Assembly (NCBI GenBank): GCA_963843525.1
Contig: CAWJKM010000003.1
Span: forward strand, 186,001-250,000
Source: DATJPR01 sp963843525
GTDB lineage: Bacteria; Bacteroidota; Ignavibacteria; UBA10030; UBA6906
Direction: 5' to 3'
Length of the DNA: 64,000 nt
Below the pieces are notes generated by a model. It was given only the letters and a program-made list of their open reading frames with translations. It did no database searches and was not told the DNA's origin. Numbering within the stretch: position 1 is the first letter of the stretch; every line of letters starts with the position of its first letter. Position numbers and translations under genes: made by a program. Shown here in pieces: positions 39,885 to 48,609 of the stretch.

Positions 39885-39918
39885 GAAAGCCCTGACCGGA
39901 AGGTCGGGGCTTTTTTTT
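39885..39918 (+). terminator. Intrinsic terminator of the rRNA operon
   Basis: Stem AAGCCCTGACC/GGTCGGGGCTT (11 bp with one wobble), GGAA tetraloop, then eight T, 9 nt after the 5S gene. Confidence 0.92.
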
Positions 39919-40032
39919 ACGCCCTCCCCAAGAACCAGCCCCGGAAACCGGATTCCTTCCTCCCCCCGATCCCGTCATATTGCACCTGAAACGGATCTTT
40001 TGTTCCATGGAGGATCGATGGGGAGGAGTGGT

Positions 40033-41907
40033 ATGAGAAAAATCCCGATGTGCGTGCTCTCGCTGCTGGTCGCAGCGGACATCAATGCGCAATCAATTGG
40101 CGTGACATTCTCAATTGACACTTTCCGGGATACGCTGCGGATCAGCCCGTACATCTACGGAAGCAATTCCTCCGACGTTGATGTGACTGCGGGGATAACT
40201 GCACGCCGGCTCGGCGGCAACCGGATGACCGGGTACAACTGGGAGAACAACGCATCAAACGCAGGAAGCGATTATCTCCATTCCAGCGACGACTACATGA
40301 CCTGGGTGTTCGGAATACCCCCCGGTCTTGCCAATGTCCCTGCGATAACGCTGACAGCGTTCCACGACACCTCAATCGCGCATCGGTGCTACACGCTTCT
40401 CACTCTCCCGGCTGCCGGGTATGTCGCGAGAGACAAGGACGGTCCTGTAAGCCCCGGGCAGACAGCTCCCTCGTATCGTTGGAGAGAGATTCGAAACGAG
40501 AAAAAAGCGCCGTTCGCCCTGACTCCCGATACCACCGATGGATTCGTCTACGTGGACGAAGAGGTGAATTTTCTTACGAAGAAGTACGGCCCAGCCTCCG
40601 GTGCGACGGGGGTCAAAGGGTATTCGATCGACAACGAGCCGGCCCTCTGGCCGAGCACGCATCCGCGGATACATCGCGACACGACGCTCTGCAAGGAACT
40701 GATCTCGAAAGTCGCCGGAGGGGCGAAAGCCGTGAAATCGGTGGATCCTTCAGCGGAAGTGTTCGGCGGCGTCTTCTACGGCTTCGGTGAGTACTATCAT
40801 ATGCAGTGGGCCCCTGACTGGAGTGCCTACAGCAGTTATGAGAACTTCGCCGCCGCGCTCCTCGCCAACCTCCGTGATTCATCCCAGGCCGCAGGAGAGC
40901 GGCTCCTCGATGTCCTGGACATGCACTGGTATCCCGACCTCTCCGTCCCCATCATCAACGAAAACAACGACTCTGTGACCGTGATGAACAGGGTCGAGGC
41001 TCCGCGGTCACTCTGGGATTCCACGTACGTGGAACGCGGCTGGATCGGACAATACTATCACCCGCAGAGTGCGGCCATCATCAGGAAGACCCAGAGGATA
41101 ATCGCGCAACAGTATCCGGGGACGAAACTCGCGATAACGGAATTCAACTACGGTGGAACGACGGACATTTCAGGTGCGGTGGCGATGGCCGACGTGTTGG
41201 GAATTTTCGGCGACACGGGCGTCTACTTTGCCTCCCTTTGGGGAGATATCACGGGATACGTTGCGTCGGCATACCGGATGTACAGAAACTATGACGGAAA
41301 CGGGGGAACTTTCGGCAATCTGAACGTTCACTCCGCCACTTCCGATGATCAGAACAGCGCCGTTCACGCCGCCCTGCAGACCGACGGACAAGGCAGGTTG
41401 CATCTCATCGCGATCAACAGGAGTCTCCACAATGCGATCAACGGTCAGTTCACCATAACATCAGACACCCGGTTCGAATCCGCCGGTGTATACGCGGTGC
41501 AGGGTGGAAGTACACAGATTGTTGCCCTGCCGGCCCTTAGTGCGATTCAAGGTAATCAATTTGCCTACTCTCTCGCGCCGATGAGCGTGTATCACTTCGT
41601 GCTTTCATCTGGTCCGAACGGGGTGAGGGAACCTTCCGTCCCCTTCACCGCCGAACTCGATCAGAACTATCCGAACCCGTTCAATCCGAAAACAGTAGTC
41701 AGTGGACAGTGGACAGTAGACAGTAAGGTACGGCTTGTGGTGTATGATCTGCTTGGGCGGGAGGTGGCGGTCTTGGCCAATGGCAGATATCCGGCGGGAA
41801 AGTTCTCCTTCACGTTCGATGCAAAAAACCTGTCGAGCGGTGTGTATTTCTACCGATTGACCGCCGGGAACTTCGTCTCGACACGAGCGATGGTGTTGGA
41901 GAAATGA
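40033..41907 (+). CDS. Secreted GH44-type glycosidase with T9SS sorting domain
   Basis: A 624-aa exported enzyme. Signal peptide (PMCVLSLLVAADINAQS). The catalytic domain has RRLGGNRMTGYNWENNASNAGSD (59-80), a hallmark of glycoside hydrolase family 44 (beta-glucanase/xyloglucanase), a probable acid/base Glu202 in YSIDNEPALW and a nucleophile Glu370 in LAITEFNYGG. Residues 541-624 are a type A T9SS C-terminal domain (NYPNPFNP, VRLVVYDLLGREVAVL, SSGVYFYRL), so the enzyme is passed to the cell surface or medium by the type IX system. Residues ~554-565 (TVVSGQWTVDSK) are encoded by an in-frame heptamer array. ATG 40033 has GGAGGAG upstream. Confidence 0.88.
   Translation: MRKIPMCVLSLLVAADINAQSIGVTFSIDTFRDTLRISPYIYGSNSSDVDVTAGITARRLGGNRMTGYNWENNASNAGSDYLHSSDDYMTWVFGIPPGLANVPAITLTAFHDTSIAHRCYTLLTLPAAGYVARDKDGPVSPGQTAPSYRWREIRNEKKAPFALTPDTTDGFVYVDEEVNFLTKKYGPASGATGVKGYSIDNEPALWPSTHPRIHRDTTLCKELISKVAGGAKAVKSVDPSAEVFGGVFYGFGEYYHMQWAPDWSAYSSYENFAAALLANLRDSSQAAGERLLDVLDMHWYPDLSVPIINENNDSVTVMNRVEAPRSLWDSTYVERGWIGQYYHPQSAAIIRKTQRIIAQQYPGTKLAITEFNYGGTTDISGAVAMADVLGIFGDTGVYFASLWGDITGYVASAYRMYRNYDGNGGTFGNLNVHSATSDDQNSAVHAALQTDGQGRLHLIAINRSLHNAINGQFTITSDTRFESAGVYAVQGGSTQIVALPALSAIQGNQFAYSLAPMSVYHFVLSSGPNGVREPSVPFTAELDQNYPNPFNPKTVVSGQWTVDSKVRLVVYDLLGREVAVLANGRYPAGKFSFTFDAKNLSSGVYFYRLTAGNFVSTRAMVLEK
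41692..41726 (+). repeat. In-frame ACAGTAG-type heptamers inside the GH44 gene
   Basis: Five units (ACAGTAG, TCAGTGG, ACAGTGG, ACAGTAG, ACAGTAA) lie between NPFNPK and VRLVVYDLLG of the T9SS domain. The variants avoid the TAG codon in the frame used. Confidence 0.88.
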
Positions 41908-42222
41908 TGTTGTTCTGAAGGGAACCTGGTCATGACCAGGTTGCCCCGGCCCGGCTTATGCGTGTATTTGCATTGGCGCAGTTTTAACCTAGTGGCCAAA
42001 GGTGGCCAAGTTACCTTTTTCTCACCCTTCTTTGAACCAGGCACTCCAGCCATCTCTCTAGAAATCCGTTAATCCGCGCAAATCTGACCTCATTTGCTGG
42101 CCTTTCCATGGCATCTTTGTTGAATCCATTAGCAAAGCCCTTTTCTCCGCGGTGAAATTCATGGAATAGAGCTGCACATGCAGCTTCGAAGAAATTGCAT
42201 CGTACTGGAGCAATGACTTTTC
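41908..42222. other. Spacer with palindromes, no gene
   Basis: 315 bp without a credible gene. It holds a perfect 20-bp palindrome AACCTGGTCATGACCAGGTT (41923-41942), a double TGGCCA motif (about 41992-42012) and AGCTGCAcaTGCAGCT (42170-42185) shortly before the hybrid kinase gene. No clear promoter was recognised. Confidence 0.6.
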
Positions 42223-44757
42223 ATGCAAGAAGACCCATACTTCACACAAGCATCTCACGACGGGAGCACCACGGGTGCACCCGGTCCAACGAATATCGAT
42301 TTCCACAAGTTGTTCTTCAACGTTGGCGATATCATCTACAGCTTTGATCCCGATACGGATGAATACCTTTTTGCCAGCCCCAATTGCGTTCAGGTCTTTG
42401 GATACAGTGCTGATGAATTGCGGGCGATGGGCGGGAGAAAGGCGTTTCTCCTCAACACCATTGCAGAATCTGATGGTGGCGTGTATGCCAGGATTGTCGA
42501 AAAATGGAAAACGCCTTCTGATCCACAAGTGCAGTGTGATGAATGGTGGTTCCGCCGGAAGGACGGAAACCTGATTTGTTTAGAGGACCGCTGGTTCCCG
42601 GTTATCGTCGATGGCAATATCACGCGCATCGATGGAATGATGAGGGATATCACCGATCGGAAACGGGCCGAACAATTGGTCCAAAACGACAGGATCCTCC
42701 TGCGAACCCTGATCGATAATCTTCCCGATGCGATCTACGTGAAAGACCTCGCCTGCAAGAAGACTGTTGCCAATCTCGGAGACGTCCACAACCTGGGATG
42801 CACATCAGAGGGAGAAGTGCTGGGAAAGGACGACTTCGACTTTTTCCCTGCGGAGATTGCCGGACGATTCTACGATGACGACCAGGTCGTTCTCAAGACG
42901 GGGAATCCGGTCATCAACCGGGAGGAATACATGCTTGATGATAGGGGAGCAAAGCGGTGGCTTCTCACAAACAAGTTGCCCCTTCGCAACGAACAAGGGC
43001 AGATCACCGGGCTCGTCGGGATAGGCATCGATATCACGCAACGAAAGGTGGCCGAGGAGGCACTCGCGCGTCGCAACGAAGAACTTGAACGGGCAAAACT
43101 TATCGCCGAGGAACAGGCGCGTGAGCTGGAGATTCAGGCGGACGAGTTGCGGAAGGCCCGCGAAGCTGCCCTCGAGGCTTCACGCTACAAATCCGAGTTT
43201 GTGGCGAACATGAGCCACGAGATCCGGACACCGATGAACGGCGTCATCGGAATGACCGGACTCCTGATGGGGACCCGCCTTACTCCGGAACAGCTTGAAT
43301 ACACCGAGGTGATCCACAAGTCAGGGGAAATGCTCCTCAACATCATCAACGACATACTGGATTTCTCGAAGATCGAAGCGGGCAAGCTAAACATGGAACA
43401 TCTGCCGTTCGATCTGCGTGAAGTCATCGAAGAGACCGTCGACCTCCACGCCCAATCCGCGTCGATAAAGAATCTCGAACTTACCTGCTATATAGAGCCG
43501 AATGTGCCAACATCGCTGTTCGGGGACGCCGGACGGATCCGCCAGATCGTCTCGAACCTTCTCGGGAACGCCATCAAATTCACCCTCGAAGGGGGGGTTC
43601 ACATCGAGGCCTCCGCGCTGGAGGAAACCGAGTCCCACGTCCGGCTGAAATTGTCGGTCCGCGACTCAGGGATCGGTGTCTCCCCTGAGAATCAGGCAAA
43701 GCTCTTCCAGCCGTTCACGCAAGCTGACGGAATGACCACAAGGAGATTTGGAGGGACGGGACTCGGCCTGACGATCTCAAAACGCCTGGCAGAGGTCATG
43801 GGCGGGACGATGGGCATCGAAAGTGAGGAGGGGAAGGGAAGCACGTTCTGGACAACCGTGTTCATGGAGAAGCAGCACGGGAGAAATCAGGAAGAATGCA
43901 TTCCGGACTCACGCGGATTGAACATTCTCGTTGTCGATGACAACGAGACATCGCGCACGATCCTTGACCATCAGCTTCTGTCGTGGAGATTTCACCATAC
44001 CCTTGCGGGATCGGCCAACGAGGGGTTGAATTGCCTGAAGGCCGCCGTGAAGAACGGGCAACCTTTCACTCTTGCAATCCTTGATATGCAGATGCCTGAT
44101 ATCGACGGTGTCATGCTGGCGAGAATGATTCGGGCCGACAAAACGCTCCCCCCGATGAAACTTCTCATGCTCTCTTCGAGCGGCGAGGCCACCCGCGAAA
44201 TGGTGACCGGTGCAGGGCTGGATGCATATCTCAAGAAACCGGTGCGGCAGAGCGCCCTCCTCGATTGTATTGCCAGTCTCATGGGCACTCAGGATTCCAT
44301 TGATCAGAAAAAAGGCCTCTCCCATCCCGAACAAGTATCTCCTGATCAGCTTCGGGCCCAGAACGTCCGCGTCCTCGTCGTGGAGGATAATGCAGTTAAT
44401 CAGAAGGTGGCAAAGCGGATGCTGGAAAAGATGGGTTGCCGTGTGGATCTTGTCGCCAATGGGATTGAGGCGGTCGAGGTGGTTGGCGTACTTCCCTATG
44501 ATCTGGTGTTCATGGATTGTCAAATGCCAGACATGGACGGATTTGAAGCGACGAGAGAAATCAAAAGATTGCGGGACGCACAGATGCTTCCTCCCATCAT
44601 TGCCATGACAGCCAACGCATTGGCCGGAGACCGCGAGCGCTGTATCGATTCCGGTATGGATGACTACATCCCGAAACCCGTCAAGTATCCAGATCTCTTC
44701 TCGATGATCTCCAAATGGCTGCCCGAGAAGGTGCAGACGCATGTTGAGCCATCTTAG
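42223..44757 (+). CDS. Cytosolic hybrid sensor histidine kinase (PAS-PAS-HK-REC-REC)
   Basis: An 844-aa multi-domain kinase without membrane helices. PAS 1 at about 25-147 and PAS 2 at about 155-277 (PDAIYVKDLACKKTVANLG, GLVGIGIDITQRK) are followed by a coiled coil at 278-322. HisKA has His332 in NMSHEIRTPMNG, and HATPase_c (NLLGNAIKFT, DSGIGV, GGTGLGLTIS) ends at about 555. Two receiver domains follow: REC1 (LAILDMQMPD) and REC2 (LVFMDCQMPD, KPVKYPDL). There is no HPt domain, so a separate phosphotransfer partner is expected. A cytosolic signal, perhaps redox or a small molecule, is inferred from the PAS domains only. Confidence 0.95.
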   Translation: MQEDPYFTQASHDGSTTGAPGPTNIDFHKLFFNVGDIIYSFDPDTDEYLFASPNCVQVFGYSADELRAMGGRKAFLLNTIAESDGGVYARIVEKWKTPSDPQVQCDEWWFRRKDGNLICLEDRWFPVIVDGNITRIDGMMRDITDRKRAEQLVQNDRILLRTLIDNLPDAIYVKDLACKKTVANLGDVHNLGCTSEGEVLGKDDFDFFPAEIAGRFYDDDQVVLKTGNPVINREEYMLDDRGAKRWLLTNKLPLRNEQGQITGLVGIGIDITQRKVAEEALARRNEELERAKLIAEEQARELEIQADELRKAREAALEASRYKSEFVANMSHEIRTPMNGVIGMTGLLMGTRLTPEQLEYTEVIHKSGEMLLNIINDILDFSKIEAGKLNMEHLPFDLREVIEETVDLHAQSASIKNLELTCYIEPNVPTSLFGDAGRIRQIVSNLLGNAIKFTLEGGVHIEASALEETESHVRLKLSVRDSGIGVSPENQAKLFQPFTQADGMTTRRFGGTGLGLTISKRLAEVMGGTMGIESEEGKGSTFWTTVFMEKQHGRNQEECIPDSRGLNILVVDDNETSRTILDHQLLSWRFHHTLAGSANEGLNCLKAAVKNGQPFTLAILDMQMPDIDGVMLARMIRADKTLPPMKLLMLSSSGEATREMVTGAGLDAYLKKPVRQSALLDCIASLMGTQDSIDQKKGLSHPEQVSPDQLRAQNVRVLVVEDNAVNQKVAKRMLEKMGCRVDLVANGIEAVEVVGVLPYDLVFMDCQMPDMDGFEATREIKRLRDAQMLPPIIAMTANALAGDRERCIDSGMDDYIPKPVKYPDLFSMISKWLPEKVQTHVEPS

Positions 44758-44770
44758 CTCTTTTTCACCA

Positions 44771-44803
44771 GGTGGAATGGTCATACTCGTACGGCATTCC
44801 ACC
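44771..44803. other. Nine-bp inverted repeat after the hybrid kinase
   Basis: GGTGGAATG (44771-44779) and CATTCCACC (44795-44803), 15-nt loop, without a T run on either strand. Not a normal intrinsic terminator; may stabilise the mRNA 3' end or bind a protein. Confidence 0.6.
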
Positions 44804-44901
44804 AGAGAGAGTGGAGGAATGTAGACAGTCGTCCCTTGGTTGGTCACCGCACGTCATGAAAATCGGCCCAGGGGGGGAATTGTTTCTGGCACGAAGATTG
44901 G

Positions 44902-44936
44902 ATACCCTTACTCATGATGCTATGAGGGGAGGGTAT
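44902..44936 (+). promoter_or_regulatory. Hairpin covering the ribosome site of the 237-aa gene
   Basis: ATACCCT (44902-44908) pairs with AGGGTAT (44930-44936), and CTCAT (44911-44915) with ATGAG (44922-44926), loop GATGCT. The 3' arm contains the Shine-Dalgarno GGGGAGGG, and ATG follows two bases later. A σ54-like TGGCACG-N4-TTGG lies at 44887-44901; if that promoter were used, the 5' arm would not be transcribed, so the two readings exclude each other. Confidence 0.55.
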
Positions 44937-44937
44937 T

Positions 44938-45651
44938 ATGAGCACCCTGACGCTTGATATGTGCTTGAGTGCCGGCGAAGACACCGAAGCAAAACAATAT
45001 AGGATTCTTCATGCGCTGAAGGGGTCCTACGACCGCTTTTCGCATAATCTGCTCTACCCCGATCTGGCGGAATTGATCCGACTGGCGGAAGCCTTGAGCA
45101 GTCTTCTGGCCTCCCACGGCGATTTACGCGCGCACCTCCCGCAATCGATCGCCGAAATCGATGTGGAAAAAAGGAAAATTGTCCTCGAGCCCGTCGAAAC
45201 CCCACTTCCGGAACTCACTGCAGTAATCGATCTCATTTCCTGGTCTCTTCCGCTGATTCGTCGTGCCATCGAAGAAGGGGCGACGATTTTCAATTTCGTC
45301 GGAGAGCATATTGCGATTGAGGAAGTCGGGATCATGCCCATGTACAATCAGGAAGGGTACTGGTTCGTCCCCGATCTGCACAACGAGGTTCTTCACCTGT
45401 TGCGTTACGAAATGTCGCTCTATTCTTCACCTGCAGAGAAGTACCGTACCCTGAAAACAGTGCATCTGGACTCGCTCCAGGAAAATTCAGTGAAGCATTC
45501 TCCGGAATCCGTGAAACTTCAGCTCCTGGAGAAATATTCGGATTTGCCGAACCCTGCAACCTTCCGTTGTGAAGTCGATATTGATTTCCCCTATCAGGAA
45601 ACAATGTTGCCCGTCGCGAAACGAAAGCTGATGGCACGTCTCGCCGCATAA
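44938..45651 (+). CDS. Unknown 237-aa protein
   Basis: I do not recognise a family. It is mostly helical in the first 110 residues (ALKGSYDRFSHNLLYPDLAELIRLAEALSSLLASHG), with EIDVEKRKIVLEPVETPLPEL as a strand region. A middle part resembles a small sensor-like fold (IFNFVGEHIAIEEVGIMPMYNQEGYWFVPDLHNEVLHLLRYEMSLY), and VDIDFPYQETMLPVAKRKLMARL ends the protein. No signal peptide. It lies between a hybrid kinase and a SpoIIE-type phosphatase, so a role in signalling is possible. GGGGAGGG is 5 nt before the ATG and lies inside a hairpin. Confidence 0.65.
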   Translation: MSTLTLDMCLSAGEDTEAKQYRILHALKGSYDRFSHNLLYPDLAELIRLAEALSSLLASHGDLRAHLPQSIAEIDVEKRKIVLEPVETPLPELTAVIDLISWSLPLIRRAIEEGATIFNFVGEHIAIEEVGIMPMYNQEGYWFVPDLHNEVLHLLRYEMSLYSSPAEKYRTLKTVHLDSLQENSVKHSPESVKLQLLEKYSDLPNPATFRCEVDIDFPYQETMLPVAKRKLMARLAA

Positions 45652-45701
45652 CGCTCCTTACTGAGTCCCCCAGTACCCGATCACCCGTTCCCCGTCTCCG
45701 C

Positions 45702-45730
45702 GTGACTTTCCGCAGGATTCTTCGTATATA
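45702..45730 (+). promoter_or_regulatory. Candidate promoter of the SpoIIE-type phosphatase gene
   Basis: GTGACT (45702-45707), 17-nt spacer, TATATA (45725-45730), about 20 nt before ATG 45751. The -35 differs in one base from TTGACT used by rRNA P2. Confidence 0.45.
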
Positions 45731-45750
45731 AGGGGAAACCCGGACCGGCA

Positions 45751-48564
45751 ATGCTCACAAGAATTGTCATCGGAACACTCGCTGCTGCCCTTTTCGCCGC
45801 CGCTCTCGTCACATTCTATGATTTCGCCGGTTCTCCGACAGACGAGAATCTCTTCAGCGATCTTCCCGGACATCTGGCGTTCAAGCATGCTCAGCCGTCA
45901 CTGGCTGCTGAATGGAATGAGATGACAAGCAAGAGCATGCAGTCGGCCCAAACCCATTCCGACAATGTCCGGAAAGGGGATTTGCTGATCACACTCAATA
46001 ACAAGAGTGTATCCGGGTTATCCAGATTGAACGAGATTTTTTCCGCAGTGGGAAAAGACTCGCTCGCTTCGGCGTACCTCCTCCGTCCTTCCCAACGTTG
46101 GCTGGCAAAAGTGAGGCTCTCGCGGTCGGACATCCCCGACAGCCTGTTCGAAGAAATCCCGCGGGGCGCCCTTGTCATCGGCGTGACCCCGGGGGGGGCA
46201 TCCGACCTGGCAGGGATGCTCGTTGGCGATATTATCGTTCGAATCAACGGTAAGGAATTTGCCAACGCCCAGGCGGGCGATGTTTTGCTCCGTCGCGCGC
46301 AAAGCGGACACCCGATTGTCTACAATGTCTTGCGCGACCTTCAACCGCTGCCTCTTACCGTCACTCTTGCTCGGTTCGGATTCCCGCTCTCGTCCTTGAC
46401 CTTCAGTCTGAGCGGACTCCTTTTCCTTGCAGTGGGCAGTTTTATTGCCCTCAAGAGACCCGAACTCCTGCCGGCAAGGCTGCTCGGGCTCGGCTATATT
46501 CTCACGGGGTTTGCTGTCGCTGTCGTCGGAAATCGCAGGGAACCTGTGGTAGACTTGTTTGTCGCTCTCCGGTGGATTGCCCTGGTCTTTGCCATCTTTT
46601 TTGGGGCCGCCGTGTCCTGGCACGCATCATTACGGTTTCCCTCAGAGAACACTGAAATCCTCCGGCGTCCCTGGCTCATCAGGTTCGAATACATCATCGG
46701 GCTCCTGCTGAGTGCCCTGATGATTGTGCTCGGCGCCAGGGGAGAAGCGCAGGGCAATCTGGAGCTCTTCCTGTTTGCCGCGGGTGTGGTGCTCATTATC
46801 CTCTATGGCTCAATAGTCCGGCTGGTCTATCGGTATCATCCGGACCCGGTGTCCCGTGCCAGACATGGGATTATAAAGTATACGAGCATCGGGGTCGGGA
46901 TCGTCAGTACTGCACTCCTTGTCTATTTCGTTTTCTCGAATCACTTTGACCTGTGGGGCTTCGTCGGAATCCCCCTGATTCTTCTCCCGCTTTCGACTCT
47001 GTATACCATCGGCCGGTACCGGCTGCTGGATATGAACCTCCGCGTTCGACGCACCATCCAGTATGTCCTGAGCAGCATCTTCTGGGGGATGCTGGTGGTG
47101 AGTCTCGGCGTGACTCTCCTTACTGTTGTATTGTCGATGCCGATGAATTTCCCCTCAGTCAGCATTCATGGGACGTCGATTGAAATCCGGGATGCCGCCG
47201 TATTCGCCGGTCAGGCAAATGGAACGGAGCGGCTGGTTTTTGTCGGGCTCGGGCTCCTGGCATGGGTTGGGATTTCCAAAGTACGAAAATTCGGCCAGGG
47301 GGCAATCAATCACTATTTCGACCGGGCCCAATACGACTATCGCCGGGCGCTCGCGGAGATCTCGAGCGTGCTCTCTACGACACTCAGCATGTCGGCTCTG
47401 GGAAGCGGGATCGTCACCAAGCTTGTCGATCTGATGAAACTCCGGCGCGCCGGAGTGTTCTTCTTCAAGGACGAAAAGGTCTGTTGCTGCAGAGAGGCTC
47501 ATGGTATCGCAGAGACGCGGTGGGCAGACTTCTGCCGCGAGAAGGAAGGCCTTCTCGCGCTCGCTGCAGGGAAGTTCTCCGGGCCGGTAACTTCTGACCT
47601 CCTTCCCCCCGCGGTCAGTGAGGATTTCAGGACCAATGAATTCCCGCACGTCATTCCCGTCAGGTCCAAGGACAAACTCATCGCTGTGCTGGTGCTCGGG
47701 GAGAAGCTCTCCGAGGCCCCGTACACGGCGGAAGACATCGATTTTCTCATGAGCGTGGCGCTGCAATCGTCCGTGGCGATTGAAAACGCATTCCTGTACG
47801 AGGAACTCGCCGAGCAGGAACGCCTGAAGCACGAACTTGAAATTGCCCGGCGCATTCAGCTGGCATCACTTCCCCAGGAGACACCGGTGATCAACGGTCT
47901 CGATATCTCCGGCCGTTCGGTCCCCGCCCTTGAGGTCGGTGGCGATTTTTTTGACTATCTCCTGGGAACCGGCGGAGACATCACCGTCGTCATCGGCGAT
48001 GTGAGCGGAAAAGGGACTTCTGCCGCGCTCTATATGTCCAAGGTCCAGGGAGTGTTACGCTCGCTGCACTCGTTTATTCAATCCCCGTCCGAGCTCTTTG
48101 TCCGCGCCAACCAATTGCTGCGCGAAGGAATGGAGAGGAGCTCGTATGTCACCGCCATGGGTGTCAAATTCCAACCCGCCGGCTGCACGATTACGGTCTC
48201 ACGTGCGGGGCATCTCCCATTGTACGTTTTTGACGCGGGGAACGGAAAACTCCGACAGATTCTCCCGAAGGGATTGGGCCTTGGACTCGATCCCGGCGAA
48301 AAATTCGCGCATGAGCTTGAAGAATTCACTGCAACGTATCACCGGAACGATCTGTTTATCCTCCTGACGGACGGGATTACGGAGGCACGGAATCTCCAGG
48401 GCGAGGAAATCAGTCCGCAGTTGTTGGAACAGGTGATCAGGAACCACTCCTCGGAGAGCGCGGAGCATGTTCGGGACAGCATCCTGGACGCCGTCCGGGA
48501 ATTTGCGGGGAGAGCCCCTCAACATGATGATCAGACCATTGTGGTTGTCCGCGTCACCGGGTAA
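45751..48564 (+). CDS. Membrane PDZ-GAF-SpoIIE-type serine phosphatase
   Basis: A 937-aa protein. One N-terminal helix (about 5-25) is followed by a probably extracytoplasmic region with a degenerate PDZ-like stretch (VRKGDLLITLNNKSVSGL) and a clearer PDZ (RGALVIGVTPGGASDLAGMLVGDIIVRINGKEF, about 138-185). About seven membrane helices span roughly 210-505. A GAF-like domain at about 540-690 and a PP2C/SpoIIE phosphatase at about 705-937 follow, with metal-binding motifs VGGDFFDYL, IGDVSGKG, RAGHLPLYVF, LTDGITEA and QHDDQTIVVV. Such phosphatases act in partner-switching control of anti-anti-sigma factors; no partner gene lies nearby. Confidence 0.88.
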   Translation: MLTRIVIGTLAAALFAAALVTFYDFAGSPTDENLFSDLPGHLAFKHAQPSLAAEWNEMTSKSMQSAQTHSDNVRKGDLLITLNNKSVSGLSRLNEIFSAVGKDSLASAYLLRPSQRWLAKVRLSRSDIPDSLFEEIPRGALVIGVTPGGASDLAGMLVGDIIVRINGKEFANAQAGDVLLRRAQSGHPIVYNVLRDLQPLPLTVTLARFGFPLSSLTFSLSGLLFLAVGSFIALKRPELLPARLLGLGYILTGFAVAVVGNRREPVVDLFVALRWIALVFAIFFGAAVSWHASLRFPSENTEILRRPWLIRFEYIIGLLLSALMIVLGARGEAQGNLELFLFAAGVVLIILYGSIVRLVYRYHPDPVSRARHGIIKYTSIGVGIVSTALLVYFVFSNHFDLWGFVGIPLILLPLSTLYTIGRYRLLDMNLRVRRTIQYVLSSIFWGMLVVSLGVTLLTVVLSMPMNFPSVSIHGTSIEIRDAAVFAGQANGTERLVFVGLGLLAWVGISKVRKFGQGAINHYFDRAQYDYRRALAEISSVLSTTLSMSALGSGIVTKLVDLMKLRRAGVFFFKDEKVCCCREAHGIAETRWADFCREKEGLLALAAGKFSGPVTSDLLPPAVSEDFRTNEFPHVIPVRSKDKLIAVLVLGEKLSEAPYTAEDIDFLMSVALQSSVAIENAFLYEELAEQERLKHELEIARRIQLASLPQETPVINGLDISGRSVPALEVGGDFFDYLLGTGGDITVVIGDVSGKGTSAALYMSKVQGVLRSLHSFIQSPSELFVRANQLLREGMERSSYVTAMGVKFQPAGCTITVSRAGHLPLYVFDAGNGKLRQILPKGLGLGLDPGEKFAHELEEFTATYHRNDLFILLTDGITEARNLQGEEISPQLLEQVIRNHSSESAEHVRDSILDAVREFAGRAPQHDDQTIVVVRVTG

Positions 48565-48609
48565 CACCGAACATCAAGGGCAAATTCTCACTTCCACTGG
48601 GTGCTTGCC

